NCBI GenBank assembly: GCA_030429045.1
Contig: JAUIEA010000007.1
Span: 1-63,882, forward strand
Source: Bacteroidia bacterium
Lineage (GTDB): Bacteria > Bacteroidota > Bacteroidia > Chitinophagales > Saprospiraceae
Reading direction: 5' to 3'
Length of the DNA: 63,882 bases
The notes under the pieces: generated by a model
What the model was told of the DNA's origin: nothing
Seen by the model: only the letters and a program-made list of their open reading frames with translations
The model's database searches: none
Position numbers and translations under genes: made by a program
Shown here: positions 1 through 8,076 of the stretch, piece by piece
How positions within the stretch are numbered: position 1 is the first letter of the stretch
Layout: each line of letters begins with the position of its first letter

Positions 1-420
1 CATGGGGATGATCTGCGTCCCCGTAGCCTGTGGATCAAAAAAGGCATCCCCCTTCGGCACCGGAATGGTCAGCAGTTCGCTTGCATTGTCCTTCACCAGG
101 GTAATGTCATGATCAATAAACTGACCCCATCCCCAACAATAGGCGCTGAGGCCTATGGGATCATTGGCCAGGGTATTTTGCATAAAGAGCTGATTGCTGA
201 TCATCCGGGGATTTGGCCTGTCCGGTCCGGCTGGTTCTGAAATGCCATCGGCATAGGCGACTGTCCCGTGTGTCAGTTGATTCTCCCCTGCCGCTCCCCA
301 TGATTTGTAGATCAGGTTGTTATTAAACCCGTCTATGGTGCGATTCCCCTGCCCCGGCAGCAGGGCACTGAATAGCAGGAACGTTGCCGAAAAAATGATT
401 TGTGTAGTCAACCTGTTCAT
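1..420 (-). CDS. animal-type haem peroxidase, N-terminal part (runs off window start)
   Basis: I translated 140 codons from an ATG at 418-420; the frame stays open to base 1, so the C-terminal part lies outside the window. The product starts with a signal peptide (hydrophobic residues about 8-22, ending near LLPGQG). It then shows the hallmark N-terminal peroxidase-cyclooxygenase motifs: NPRMISNQLF, and WGWGQFIDHDITL, in which the Asp-His-Asp carries the distal haem histidine and a haem-linking Asp in the family. Enzymes of this superfamily use hydrogen peroxide to oxidise halides or organic substrates. In Bacteroidota they are usually exported, often by T9SS; whether this one has a T9SS tail cannot be seen. 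It is divergent to the next gene. The family call is firm; substrate is unknown. Confidence 0.85.
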   Translation of the reverse strand, partial: MNRLTTQIIFSATFLLFSALLPGQGNRTIDGFNNNLIYKSWGAAGENQLTHGTVAYADGISEPAGPDRPNPRMISNQLFMQNTLANDPIGLSAYCWGWGQFIDHDITLVKDNASELLTIPVPKGDAFFDPQATGTQIIPM

Positions 421-692
421 GTTGTCAAGTTTTGTTCATAAATGAAGTGTATGGATGAAATCAGAAAAAGGGGAATGATCTATACTATTTAAGACTCTTT
501 TGTCTTATTATTTGGTTGGACATGAGAGGGTTTACCCGATCCGGGCAAACAAACAGCTCATGACAACAGGAAAACAACCAGATTCAAGCATCTGGCCATC
601 GGTGTGGGATGAAGGGTGGCTGCCCGTTTATCTCGGGGGCAAACTATGTTGGATAGCTTGCCCCGAGCAGATAGTTCACACCCTAATTAAGA

Positions 693-700
693 TAAATTTG
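693..700 (+). promoter_or_regulatory. candidate -7 element TAAATTTG upstream of the glutamate-synthase-like gene
   Basis: TAAATTTG matches the Bacteroidota -7 consensus TAnnTTTG and lies 57 bases before the TTG start at 757. No TTG sits at the usual 19-21 base spacing upstream, so the -33 half is missing or weak. The 421-756 interval otherwise holds no convincing gene. Confidence 0.35.
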
Positions 701-756
701 GCTTAAATCTACAGGACTTTTCAAACTGATGCAAGGTTTGTCCTAAAAAAAGTTCG

Positions 757-2415
757 TTGGGGTCGATCCATCTGACTGATCTCCGGTCCATCGCCCGGTC
801 CGGAGGGGTTATCCTGAACCGGACGCTCATGCTAATCGTGCCGTTGATCGGTTCGCCTTTCTTTATCTTCATGTCTTTTGAATGGCTCGTGCATATGAAG
901 GCTCGTCAACTGTTTATCCTGCTCTCCATCCTGGTCACCCTGGTTCTGATCGCCCTGGGCACGGTTTACCCGGGAGTGTTCTGGTCATTCCTGTTGGTCG
1001 GGCCACTGATCATCATGGGCACCATCGACATCTGCCAGAAGCGGCACACCATCAAGCGCAATTTCCCCCTCGTCGGTCGTATGCGGTATATCCTGGAGTC
1101 ATTTCGCCCGGAGATCATGCAGTACTTCGTCGAAACAGATACAGAGGGACGCCCCATCAACCGTATTTTTCGAACCCTGATCTACCAGAGGGCCAAAAAA
1201 ACAAATGACACAACCCCCTTTGGCACGCAGATGAATGTCTATCGCTCCGGATACGAATGGCTGGAGCACTCGATCTTTGCCCGGCAGGTCAGGGAAGATG
1301 AAATGGACCCTCGCGTCCTGATCGGAGGACCAGATTGCACCCAGCCCTATTCTGCCAGTTTGCTGAATATTTCAGCCATGAGCTACGGTTCGCTGAGCAA
1401 CCGGGCCATCCTCGCCCTCAACAAAGGGGCCAAACTTGGCCATTTCGCACACAATACCGGCGAGGGTGGGATCAGCCCGTATCACCTCGAACCGGGAGGC
1501 GATCTCATCTGGCAGATCGGAACGGGATATTTTGGATGCCGGACTCCGGATGGTCATTTCGACCCGGAAAAATTCGCAGTAAATGCCACTCTGCCCCAGG
1601 TTAAAATGATCGAGATCAAACTCTCTCAAGGAGCAAAACCCGGACATGGAGGCATTCTTCCCGGCGTAAAAAATACCGAAGAGATCGCCCGGATACGGGG
1701 CGTAAAACCTGGCACCGACGTGCTCTCACCTCCCTCACACCGGGCCTTTTCCAACCCGACCGAATTCATGGCATTCATTCAACAACTTCGAACCTTAAGC
1801 GGTGGAAAACCGATCGGGTTCAAGTTATGCATCGGCAAGCAGGAAGAATTCATCGCCATCTGCCTGGCCATGAAAAATACCGGCATTCAACCCGACTTCA
1901 TTTCCGTGGATGGCGGAGAGGGCGGTACCGGTGCCGCACCAGTCGAGTTTTCCAACTCCATGGGAATGCCCCTGCGGGATGGATTGGTCCTGGTTCATGA
2001 TACACTATTGAAAATGGGTCTGCGAAAGCATATCAAGATCATTGCCTCCGGAAAGATCTTTACCGGTTTTCATCTCGCCCGGGCCCTGGCTATCGGCGCC
2101 GACCTGGTGGGCAGTGCACGCGGCATGATGCTGGCCCTGGGGTGCATCCAGGCCCTGGAGTGCAACAAAAACACCTGCCCTGTCGGCGTGGCGACCCAGG
2201 ATAAACGCCTGATCCGTGGACTGGACCCTGCAGACAAATCCGTCCGAGTCTACAATTTCCACAGGGAAACCATCAAAAGCATGGTGGAAATGACAGCTGC
2301 AGCCGGCCTGGACGACCCGAAAGATATTCAACGCCGGGACATCAATAGACGCGTGACGACCATGAAGGTGATGGACTACGAGGAGATCTACCCAACCCCG
2401 GAGGAAGGGAGTTGA
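757..2415 (+). CDS. FMN-binding glutamate synthase family protein, membrane-anchored
   Basis: A 552-residue protein with two hydrophobic segments near the N-terminus (about residues 20-40 and 48-85), followed by a GltB-type central/FMN domain. Diagnostic features are GGDLIWQIGTGYFG, the FMN-barrel stretch SVDGGEGGTGAAP, and a 3Fe-4S triad Cys463-x5-Cys469-x4-Cys474 in GCIQALECNKNTCPVG, as in glutamate synthase large subunits. It lacks the glutaminase domain and the C-terminal beta-helix, so it is not a complete GOGAT; the family is widespread and its physiological reaction is unsettled. The start shown is TTG; an in-frame ATG at 829 (Met25) is an alternative that would still keep most of the first membrane segment. 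The last codons run into an octamer repeat array that supplies the stop. Confidence 0.88.
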   Translation: MGSIHLTDLRSIARSGGVILNRTLMLIVPLIGSPFFIFMSFEWLVHMKARQLFILLSILVTLVLIALGTVYPGVFWSFLLVGPLIIMGTIDICQKRHTIKRNFPLVGRMRYILESFRPEIMQYFVETDTEGRPINRIFRTLIYQRAKKTNDTTPFGTQMNVYRSGYEWLEHSIFARQVREDEMDPRVLIGGPDCTQPYSASLLNISAMSYGSLSNRAILALNKGAKLGHFAHNTGEGGISPYHLEPGGDLIWQIGTGYFGCRTPDGHFDPEKFAVNATLPQVKMIEIKLSQGAKPGHGGILPGVKNTEEIARIRGVKPGTDVLSPPSHRAFSNPTEFMAFIQQLRTLSGGKPIGFKLCIGKQEEFIAICLAMKNTGIQPDFISVDGGEGGTGAAPVEFSNSMGMPLRDGLVLVHDTLLKMGLRKHIKIIASGKIFTGFHLARALAIGADLVGSARGMMLALGCIQALECNKNTCPVGVATQDKRLIRGLDPADKSVRVYNFHRETIKSMVEMTAAAGLDDPKDIQRRDINRRVTTMKVMDYEEIYPTPEEGS

Positions 2416-2459
2416 GAAGTTGAGGCGTTGAGGAGTTGAGGCGTTGAGGAGTTGAGGAG
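2411..2459 (+). repeat. tandem octamer array GTTGAGG(A/C), six units, covering a stop codon
   Basis: Units read GTTGAGAA, GTTGAGGC, GTTGAGGA, GTTGAGGC, GTTGAGGA, GTTGAGGA. The first unit contains the TGA stop (2413-2415) of the upstream gene. The same period-8 family recurs at 19781-19828 and 53318-53341 as GTTAAGGA, and inside the 6981-8193 core repeats. Confidence 0.85.
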
Positions 2460-2545
2460 AAAATATACGGGCTAGCAGAATTGGGATCGTCATCATCGTG
2501 AACTCCAAAGGCTTCCCATAAACAGCCGAGCAGAATTTTTCATGT

Positions 2546-2577
2546 CTACTGCACCAGCACGGAACCGCTGATCATCT
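2546..2577 (-). repeat. 32-bp copy of a T9SS gene terminus (relic of MISGSVLVQ-stop)
   Basis: This segment is identical in 31 of 32 positions to 4522-4553, the last codons and stop of the T9SS protein upstream. On the minus strand it reads MISGSVLVQ then a stop, but in a different frame from the gene that ends at 2572. It overlaps that gene's stop codon. I read it as the relic of a T9SS tail joined to the end of the methyltransferase gene. Confidence 0.8.
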
Positions 2578-4407
2578 TCCGGGATGATTATGGCCGGAAA
2601 GAAGACCACAACGCAGCCAGATCTCCTTGTGATCGATGTTTATCCGCTCCTCCAGAATGTGGAATCCGGCCGCTCGTAAAATGGTACGAATACCTTCACT
2701 GGACAGGACCTCATCGCAACCGGTATCCGGGTCCAGTTCACCCATCGGTTCGGAGACCAGCAGTTGGGACGAATGATCCATGGATTTCCGGATAGACGAC
2801 AGCATGTCTTCCAAATGACTGAAATGATGGAGTGCATCCCGGACCAGAATGCGATCAAACCGAAACGACTCCAGTTGAGTGCTCTTTTTTCCACCCCAAA
2901 CCGGAAAGGTTCGATGGGGCTTGTCAACCAGTGAATCCCGACTCATGATCCATTTGGCAAACCGCAGAACCTCGAAATCTACATCATTGTACATGACCTT
3001 CAAATTCGGATAATGGCGGGATAAGACATAGGAAACAACACCATTGCCGGCACCGATTTCAGCGATCCACATGCTGTTTCGGATATCCATCCAGGTCAGC
3101 TCATCCAGGATCTTGGATGACGGGATATTTTCATCGGGTCGGTGGACATCTACCAATCCCTCTTGAATCAGCCCTGCTAATGCTGCATTTTCTGTCATTA
3201 CCCGCATGTCCTCATCTGTGAATCGGCTCGAAACCGCTTCACCATATTCCGGATTTTTCCGCAGGTATTTCCGGATGCGATCTGCCTCCACACCATTCAT
3301 CATTCCATGGCTTATATAGGCCAGAAAATGGGCGGTGCGGACGGAATCGTTGAACACCTCCTCCCAGCGATCCAGCATTTCCAGGAGTTCAGGCCAATGA
3401 CGGTCAACCTGCTGAACCTCGCGAATTCGGGCTATGGTCTGTTTGAAGGCTTCCTGTGAGACGGAGTCAATATCGGACTGATGGACTTGACGCCCCTCCT
3501 CTTCGGGCCTTCCTTCTGCAGGGAATTCCTGGTGCATGACCGGGAATAAACCTCCAAAAGAAGACGCCGTATGGATCCGGAAGGCATGATAATGGACATA
3601 CAGAGGATAAAAATCTCTCCCGCTCCAGGGATGCTCCACAGCGGTCTGCAGGGTATCCAGGGTCCTCAGAAAAAGTACCAGTTGACCTCTTTGATCCAAT
3701 TTACCCATGGGCTGCCCAGCACTGATGCGATCCCCTTCTTTCACCTGGATGGCCCTCTTGTCAAGACCGACATACCACATATTTCCACCGTCCGCATGGT
3801 GGATAACCACTTGTGCCGAACCGTCTTCTAACAGACTCGGCGGATGGATCACGATCCCGGAGCGGCTGGCACGTACCGTATCCCCTTCCACTCCCTGGAT
3901 GGTCACCGAATAAAACGAGGTCGCATCATTCATCTGACCGACTCCATCTGGCAATACGGTATTGTCTGACACCTGATAGACCAAACGGCCCTTGCCCGTC
4001 AGGGGAGCAGGATAGGCATAGGCAGTGTCCGGATCAGCTCCAAGGACGCCGGGCGTGCTGAACTGACTGTAGGAATACCGCAGACGATATTCCCGATCCA
4101 GAGGACGGAGGCGCTGGAGATGTCCCTGACCTTCCCGTACATTCCAGAATTTCGGAGGCACTGCCGAATTGGAAACAGAACGTGAATGCAAGAACAGAAT
4201 GGCAGGAATCGCCCGACTCTGATGGTAAAACAGGTCCATTTCTCCGTCCATATGCTGGATGGAATGGACTTTAACCGGTCCCGCTTGTGCAAAACACACT
4301 ATCGGTAACCACACCAGGAAAAAGGCAATACGGAAATGCGTGAACCAAACACGCCAGCAGCGGTATTTCAATTCTTGTGGATGTAAGATGAAGGTGCAAA
4401 TCTGCAA
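2572..4407 (-). CDS. secreted degenerate M23-like / SAM methyltransferase fusion
   Basis: A 611-residue protein. Residues about 24-41 form a signal peptide ending FAQ. Residues about 125-245 resemble the LytM/M23 beta domain (SGIVIHPP, VIHHADGGNMWYVG, VKEGDRISAGQPMGKL), but the zinc ligands are gone: the first His-x(n)-Asp pair is not visible and the HxH strand is LVLFLR, so it is probably not a peptidase. Residues about 315-420 are helical and unassigned. Residues about 440-600 are a Rossmann-type methyltransferase: motif I AEIGAGNG (449-456), acidic loop YNDVDFE, and RDALHHFSHLEDM. A signal peptide on a SAM-dependent methyltransferase is odd because SAM is cytosolic. It shares orientation with the T9SS gene 114 bases upstream and may be cotranscribed. 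Each domain call is moderate; the overall function is unknown. Confidence 0.7.
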   Translation of the reverse strand: MQICTFILHPQELKYRCWRVWFTHFRIAFFLVWLPIVCFAQAGPVKVHSIQHMDGEMDLFYHQSRAIPAILFLHSRSVSNSAVPPKFWNVREGQGHLQRLRPLDREYRLRYSYSQFSTPGVLGADPDTAYAYPAPLTGKGRLVYQVSDNTVLPDGVGQMNDATSFYSVTIQGVEGDTVRASRSGIVIHPPSLLEDGSAQVVIHHADGGNMWYVGLDKRAIQVKEGDRISAGQPMGKLDQRGQLVLFLRTLDTLQTAVEHPWSGRDFYPLYVHYHAFRIHTASSFGGLFPVMHQEFPAEGRPEEEGRQVHQSDIDSVSQEAFKQTIARIREVQQVDRHWPELLEMLDRWEEVFNDSVRTAHFLAYISHGMMNGVEADRIRKYLRKNPEYGEAVSSRFTDEDMRVMTENAALAGLIQEGLVDVHRPDENIPSSKILDELTWMDIRNSMWIAEIGAGNGVVSYVLSRHYPNLKVMYNDVDFEVLRFAKWIMSRDSLVDKPHRTFPVWGGKKSTQLESFRFDRILVRDALHHFSHLEDMLSSIRKSMDHSSQLLVSEPMGELDPDTGCDEVLSSEGIRTILRAAGFHILEERINIDHKEIWLRCGLLSGHNHPGR

Positions 4408-4521
4408 AAAAATAGAACAGTTTCGGAAGTCCCTGTACCATTCCCATGGCGCATTTTGGCTCAGTGTCTCTGGACAGGTATCAGATAATCCCGGCCAATG
4501 GTCGAAGATCTCCTTCCAGGC

Positions 4522-5664
4522 CTACTGCACCAGCACGGAACCACTGATCATCTGGCCGGTCGATAACCGGCAAGAGTAGAACCACAAGCCCACGGCCACC
4601 TCGTTGGAAAAGGGACAGAATCCGATATCATGCACATCAAATGTTTGCACAACCCTGCCGAGATGGGAATACAGCAGGATCTCACCGTGGATGCCCGGGG
4701 GGAGATCCCATTCGAATCCATAGCGATTGACCTTTAAACTGTTCTGCAGGAGAGGTACAGGTTGTTGAACGGGCGTCATCATTTCCGGGCAACCGATGCG
4801 CTCTGTGGCGATGACGATATTATCAAAGTACCGTTCCTGCTCCACGGGGGAACCGTCGTTCCAGTAATTTTCAAAAAAGATGGCGTTGATGCCATAATTA
4901 TCCGCATTCGCATTCCAGTTGCCATGCCAGTTCAGCCCATAACTGCCTGCCTGGATGGTATCATTGATCCAGAATTCAAAAATGCCGTCGGTCAGTCCGG
5001 GGGTATTCAGGCGGACATGGCCTTCGATGCAAAACCAACGTCCCGCCTGTTCATCGGCGTATAGTGGAATGGTGCCGGGCAGCCACCCCAGCCATCTCAT
5101 GTTGGCAAAATCATTGTACTTGGTGGTGACCAGGTTGCCCTGTTCGTCGATCCCACTGGCCGGGTCCATGCCCAGGTATTCATCACCCGGTCCGCCACTC
5201 CAGAGGTGAGCCATCGCTCCGGTTGCCCAGTTGGCATTCGCCAGTGTCAATGCCCGGCTCAACTTGGCAGGGCCATTGCCCTGCCATCCTACCTGATGGC
5301 GAACATCCATTTTCCAGAAGATCTCCTTAAACGTGCTGTCGGGATGAGCGGCATGTTTCCCAATATAGTTCGAGGGCGTCCTTCCAAAGGATTTTTTCAT
5401 CCCACCGGCACCGACTTCACCCGCTTGCCAGATGGTGCGCATGCCCCGGCTACCCTCCCGGCCGACACCATCCATCGGGACAAAGTCTCCATTATTGTTG
5501 CCGACTTCAAAATAACGATCGGATAAGGGATCAAGGCTCTCAAAATCATCACAAAAGATCAGGCCGGGTTGATTCAGTTCCTGACAATAGTCGGATTGTC
5601 CTGCCAACATGGTCCAGGACAGGATGTGTAAAAAGAACAGCAAAAGAAAATCTATTCTGCTCAT
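4522..5664 (-). CDS. secreted T9SS protein with polysaccharide-lyase/LamG-like beta-sandwich
   Basis: A 380-residue protein with a signal peptide (residues 1-22, ending MLAGQ). The body (about 25-290) has the look of a concanavalin-like jelly roll such as those in alginate or glucuronan lyases: KMDVRHQVGWQGNGPAKLSR, GRWFCIEGHVRLNTPG, DGIFEFWINDTIQ and YFDNIVIATERIGC. No catalytic residues can be assigned, so binding and cleavage are both possible. Residues about 300-380 are a type A T9SS sorting domain ending QMISGSVLVQ. An operator-like GGATAA cluster lies just upstream of the start. The last 32 bases recur at the end of the neighbouring gene. Secretion by T9SS is well supported; activity is not. 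Confidence 0.72.
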   Translation of the reverse strand: MSRIDFLLLFFLHILSWTMLAGQSDYCQELNQPGLIFCDDFESLDPLSDRYFEVGNNNGDFVPMDGVGREGSRGMRTIWQAGEVGAGGMKKSFGRTPSNYIGKHAAHPDSTFKEIFWKMDVRHQVGWQGNGPAKLSRALTLANANWATGAMAHLWSGGPGDEYLGMDPASGIDEQGNLVTTKYNDFANMRWLGWLPGTIPLYADEQAGRWFCIEGHVRLNTPGLTDGIFEFWINDTIQAGSYGLNWHGNWNANADNYGINAIFFENYWNDGSPVEQERYFDNIVIATERIGCPEMMTPVQQPVPLLQNSLKVNRYGFEWDLPPGIHGEILLYSHLGRVVQTFDVHDIGFCPFSNEVAVGLWFYSCRLSTGQMISGSVLVQ

Positions 5665-5680
5665 GCATGGAAGTTACGCA

Positions 5681-5728
5681 TTATCCTTGATTATGCCAAG
5701 GATAACCATTTGGATAACACTTGGATAA
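5681..5728. promoter_or_regulatory. operator-like cluster: inverted repeat plus three phased GGATAA sites
   Basis: TTATCCTTG (5681-5689) and CAAGGATAA (5697-5705) form a perfect 9-bp inverted repeat with a 7-base spacer. Two further copies follow in direct orientation, TGGATAA at 5711-5717 and TTGGATAA at 5721-5728, so GGATAA recurs every 11-12 bases, one helical turn. The cluster lies 17-64 bases upstream of the minus-strand start at 5664. A regulator binding site is inferred. Confidence 0.5.
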
Positions 5729-5850
5729 TGAGCAAGTTGCAACCAGAGGGACACAACCTTAAGCGCAGATCCGACCCGACAGAGGATCGCGATCACATGC
5801 GTAGAAAATCCCGCGAAAACCGGAAAGAAAAACTGCCGAGGAAGAGGGGT

Positions 5851-6726
5851 CTAATCCAGGTGTCCGAATTTGCCACTCTGGAATTCCTGTATCGCTTCCA
5901 CGATCTCCTGTTGGGTATTCATCAGGAAAGGACCATAAGCGGCAATGGGTTCGTTCAACGGCTCCCCCATCATCAGGACAAACCGGGCGGCATGCCTAGT
6001 CGTCCGAATGGTGATCTGCCCGTCCTCCGGCCCGAATACCGCCATATCTCCTTCCTGGCTCTCTTGCCCTTCCTGGATCACAGCGTCTCCATCCACCTGC
6101 AACAACAGGCTGTTCCATCCTGCAGGTACCGGCACAGCAGTGGTACTTTCAGGGACCAGTTGGATATCCAGCAGACTCAGGGGACTCAGCGTTTCCGCCG
6201 CTCCCTGGACCCCGATATAATCGCCGCCGATCACCCGGACAACACTCCCTTTTTCATCCAGCTTGACTACAGGGATATTCTCCCGGGTAAGTGTCTGGTA
6301 TCGGGGCTGGTGATGTTTGTGTTTTGCCGGCAGGTTTACCCACAGCTGGAGCATATGTTGAACACCCCCTTCCCTGGAAAATTCAGGCGTTTGGAATTCC
6401 TTGTGCAATACACCCGCACCGGCAGTCATCCACTGCACTTCGTCCTCACCGATGGTACCGCTGCTTCCCGTCGAATCGGCATGCGCCAATTCACCGGCAA
6501 ACACGACGGTCACCGTTTCGAACCCCTTGTGCGGATGCACGCCGACACCGCGGGGTGTATCGGTCGCCGGAAAAAAATGTGGTGAATTATAGTCCAGTAA
6601 ATAGAACGGACTGACCTGTTGTTGCAGATTGTGCGGACCGGGGAGATACCCCTTTACCCGAAAGCCATCACCCACCATGTGAGGATGATCGACCCGATAG
6701 AAATGTGCGATGGATTTGTTGTTCAT
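5851..6726 (-). CDS. pirin family protein
   Basis: A bicupin of 291 residues when started at the ATG at 6726 (MNNKSIAHFYRV); the frame is open for 18 more codons upstream, but the family normally begins here. The N-terminal cupin carries the pirin metal site: HPHKGFET and, further on, the AGAGVLHKE segment supplying the remaining His and Glu. The C-terminal cupin is present (VDGDAVIQEG, AARFVLMMGEPLNE). Bacterial pirins bind iron and several have quercetinase activity; others act as redox-linked regulators, so the substrate cannot be named. It stands alone, with repeat DNA upstream. Family assignment is firm. Confidence 0.9.
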   Translation of the reverse strand: MNNKSIAHFYRVDHPHMVGDGFRVKGYLPGPHNLQQQVSPFYLLDYNSPHFFPATDTPRGVGVHPHKGFETVTVVFAGELAHADSTGSSGTIGEDEVQWMTAGAGVLHKEFQTPEFSREGGVQHMLQLWVNLPAKHKHHQPRYQTLTRENIPVVKLDEKGSVVRVIGGDYIGVQGAAETLSPLSLLDIQLVPESTTAVPVPAGWNSLLLQVDGDAVIQEGQESQEGDMAVFGPEDGQITIRTTRHAARFVLMMGEPLNEPIAAYGPFLMNTQQEIVEAIQEFQSGKFGHLD

Positions 6727-6980
6727 AGGCAGAATAACAACGGGAAGGACTTTCTGGTTTATTTCAGGTCTTCCTGGCATGTGAAGGCGGAAGGCGAAAG
6801 GCGAAAGTTGGAAGGCGGAAGGCGGAAGGCGGCTGAGCGGTTTTGGGACTGTGAGACTCTGAGAACGTGAGACAAGGAGTTGGCAAGCGTGTTTTGTAGG
6901 GGTGACTTTAGTCGCCCGTGAAAAAGGAAATGAGGACTGCCAAGGCGGAAGTGCGAAGGCGGAAGGCGGAACGCAGGATC

Positions 6981-7098
6981 GTATTGGCCGTTGGGTATTG
7001 GGCGTTGGATTTGGGCTTTCCTCCGGGTATAAAAGCAGAGTTATTGCGTTAAGGCGTTATTTCGTTGAGGCGTTGTTTCGAGGAATCTAGAACGCAGG
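6981..7098 (+). repeat. core repeat copy A
   Basis: Begins GTATTGGCCGTTGGG, passes through GGCTTTCCTCCGGG, then period-8 units GTTAAGGC, GTTATTTC, GTTGAGGC, GTTGTTTC, and ends CGAGGAATCTAGAACG. Copies B, C and D have the same order of blocks. Confidence 0.8.
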
Positions 7099-7109
7099 AA
7101 CCAGAAACC

Positions 7110-7162
7110 AGGAATGCCTGCCCGCCGAGGCGGGAGAAAGGCGGAAATCGGAAAGCGGAAAG
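7110..7162 (+). repeat. exact 53-bp duplicate, first copy, with CCCGCCGAGGCGGG hairpin
   Basis: Runs from AGGAATGCCTGCCCGCC to GGAAAGCGGAAAG and is identical to 7636-7688. It carries the hairpin CCCGCC-GA-GGCGGG. The perfect identity suggests a more recent duplication than the diverged core copies around it. Confidence 0.85.
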
Positions 7163-7176
7163 GAGGAGTGAATAAG

Positions 7177-7274
7177 GTTTTGGCCTTGGGTATTGGGCGT
7201 TGGCTTTCCTCCGGGTTCGAATGCAGGGTTATTGCGTTAAGGCGTGATTTCGATATTTCGAGGGATCAGGAACG
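7177..7274 (+). repeat. core repeat copy B (shorter, most diverged)
   Basis: GTTTTGGCCTTGGGTATTGG, then GGCTTTCCTCCGGG, GCGTTAAGGCG, then GATATTTCGAGGGATC in place of the GTTGTTTCGAGGAATC ending of the other copies. Confidence 0.7.
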
Positions 7275-7478
7275 AGGACCGAGTGCTGAGGACCGAAGGC
7301 CTAGGAATGTGGATTCAAGTCCCAGGAACCAATTTCACGTTGAACATTGAACTGGCTCCCCGAGACTTCGGGGACGCCTTGAACGTTGAACAGCCAATCC
7401 CTGTACCCGAGTGCTCAGCCGCAACAATCAGGAACCAGGAACGCAGGAACCAGGAATGAGGAATGAGGAATGAGAAAG

Positions 7479-7587
7479 GTATTGGCCGTTGGGCGTTGGG
7501 TTTTGGGCATTGTGTTTTGGCTTTCTTCCGGGTTTAAAAGCAGTGTTAATGCGTTAAGGCGTTGTTTCGAGGAATCTGGAACGTGGA
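7479..7587 (+). repeat. core repeat copy C
   Basis: GTATTGGCCGTTGGGCGTTG, then TTTTGGGCATTGTGTTTTGG and GGCTTTCTTCCGGG, GCGTTAAGGCGTTGTTTCG and AGGAATCTGGAACG. It is preceded by the AGGAATG heptamer run that also precedes copy D. Confidence 0.8.
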
Positions 7588-7635
7588 ACCAGGAACACAG
7601 GAACCAGGAACGCAGGAACCAGGAACGCAGGAACC

Positions 7636-7688
7636 AGGAATGCCTGCCCGCCGAGGCGGGAGAAAGGCGGAAATCGGAAAGCGGAAAG
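7636..7688 (+). repeat. exact 53-bp duplicate, second copy
   Basis: Identical in all 53 positions to 7110-7162. It follows core copy C and its AGGAACC run, just as the first follows core copy A, so a larger unit (core, tract, 53-mer) seems to have been copied. Confidence 0.85.
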
Positions 7689-7732
7689 ACGGAAGACAGA
7701 GCCGAAAAAGAGGAAGGTCTAAAGATGGTTGC

Positions 7733-7815
7733 AAGCCCTGAAGGGGCGGCATAGACTAGCGTTGGGCAGCGCCCAACGAACCTAATTGGCATAATGCAGA
7801 AGCCCTGAAGGGGCG
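7733..7815. repeat. REP-like doublet: two AAGCCCTGAAGGGGCG units around a GTTGGGC hairpin
   Basis: The 16-mer AAGCCCTGAAGGGGCG occurs at 7733-7748 and 7800-7815 in the same orientation. Between them lies the perfect hairpin CGTTGGGC-AGC-GCCCAACG (7760-7778). The layout resembles bacterial REP/BIME elements moved by RAYT transposases, though no RAYT gene is in the window. Confidence 0.65.
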
Positions 7816-7898
7816 CAATCAAGAGCGGACAGAGGAATAAGGAATCTAGCCTACGGCTGGCAGGAACATCCTCCTTCAGGAAAATACGCTGATCCTAT

Positions 7899-7985
7899 GC
7901 GGTGAGACACCGCCCTGGATTATCCTTTTTTTTGAAACGAGAATTTTGGAGCATTTCATCTCGCGCTGCCGGTGAGACACCGGCA
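7899..7985. repeat. pair of GGTGAGACACC hairpins
   Basis: GCGGTG-AGA-CACCGC at 7899-7913 and TGCCGGTG-AGA-CACCGGCA at 7967-7985 share the loop and inner stem with different outer bases that still pair. A diverged form, GCGGGAGTGACACCGC, occurs near 19965-19980. Compensated stems suggest a structure-conserved repeat family. Confidence 0.6.
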
Positions 7986-8076
7986 CCAGCATCAATGATT
8001 TTAGTGGCATTCAACAAGTTGACAAACCAGGAACTTGGAACCAGGAACCAGGAATGAGGAATGAGGAATGAGAAAG

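Noticed and set aside
500-706. 68-codon frame before the glutamate-synthase-like gene
   Set aside because: Starts with TTG, no family, and overlaps the candidate promoter of the next gene.
5710-6585. 291-codon frame antisense to pirin
   Set aside because: The pirin metal site and full-length match decide for the minus strand.
7432-7640. CRISPR array
   Set aside because: Units are 7-15 bases with no spacers and no cas genes nearby.
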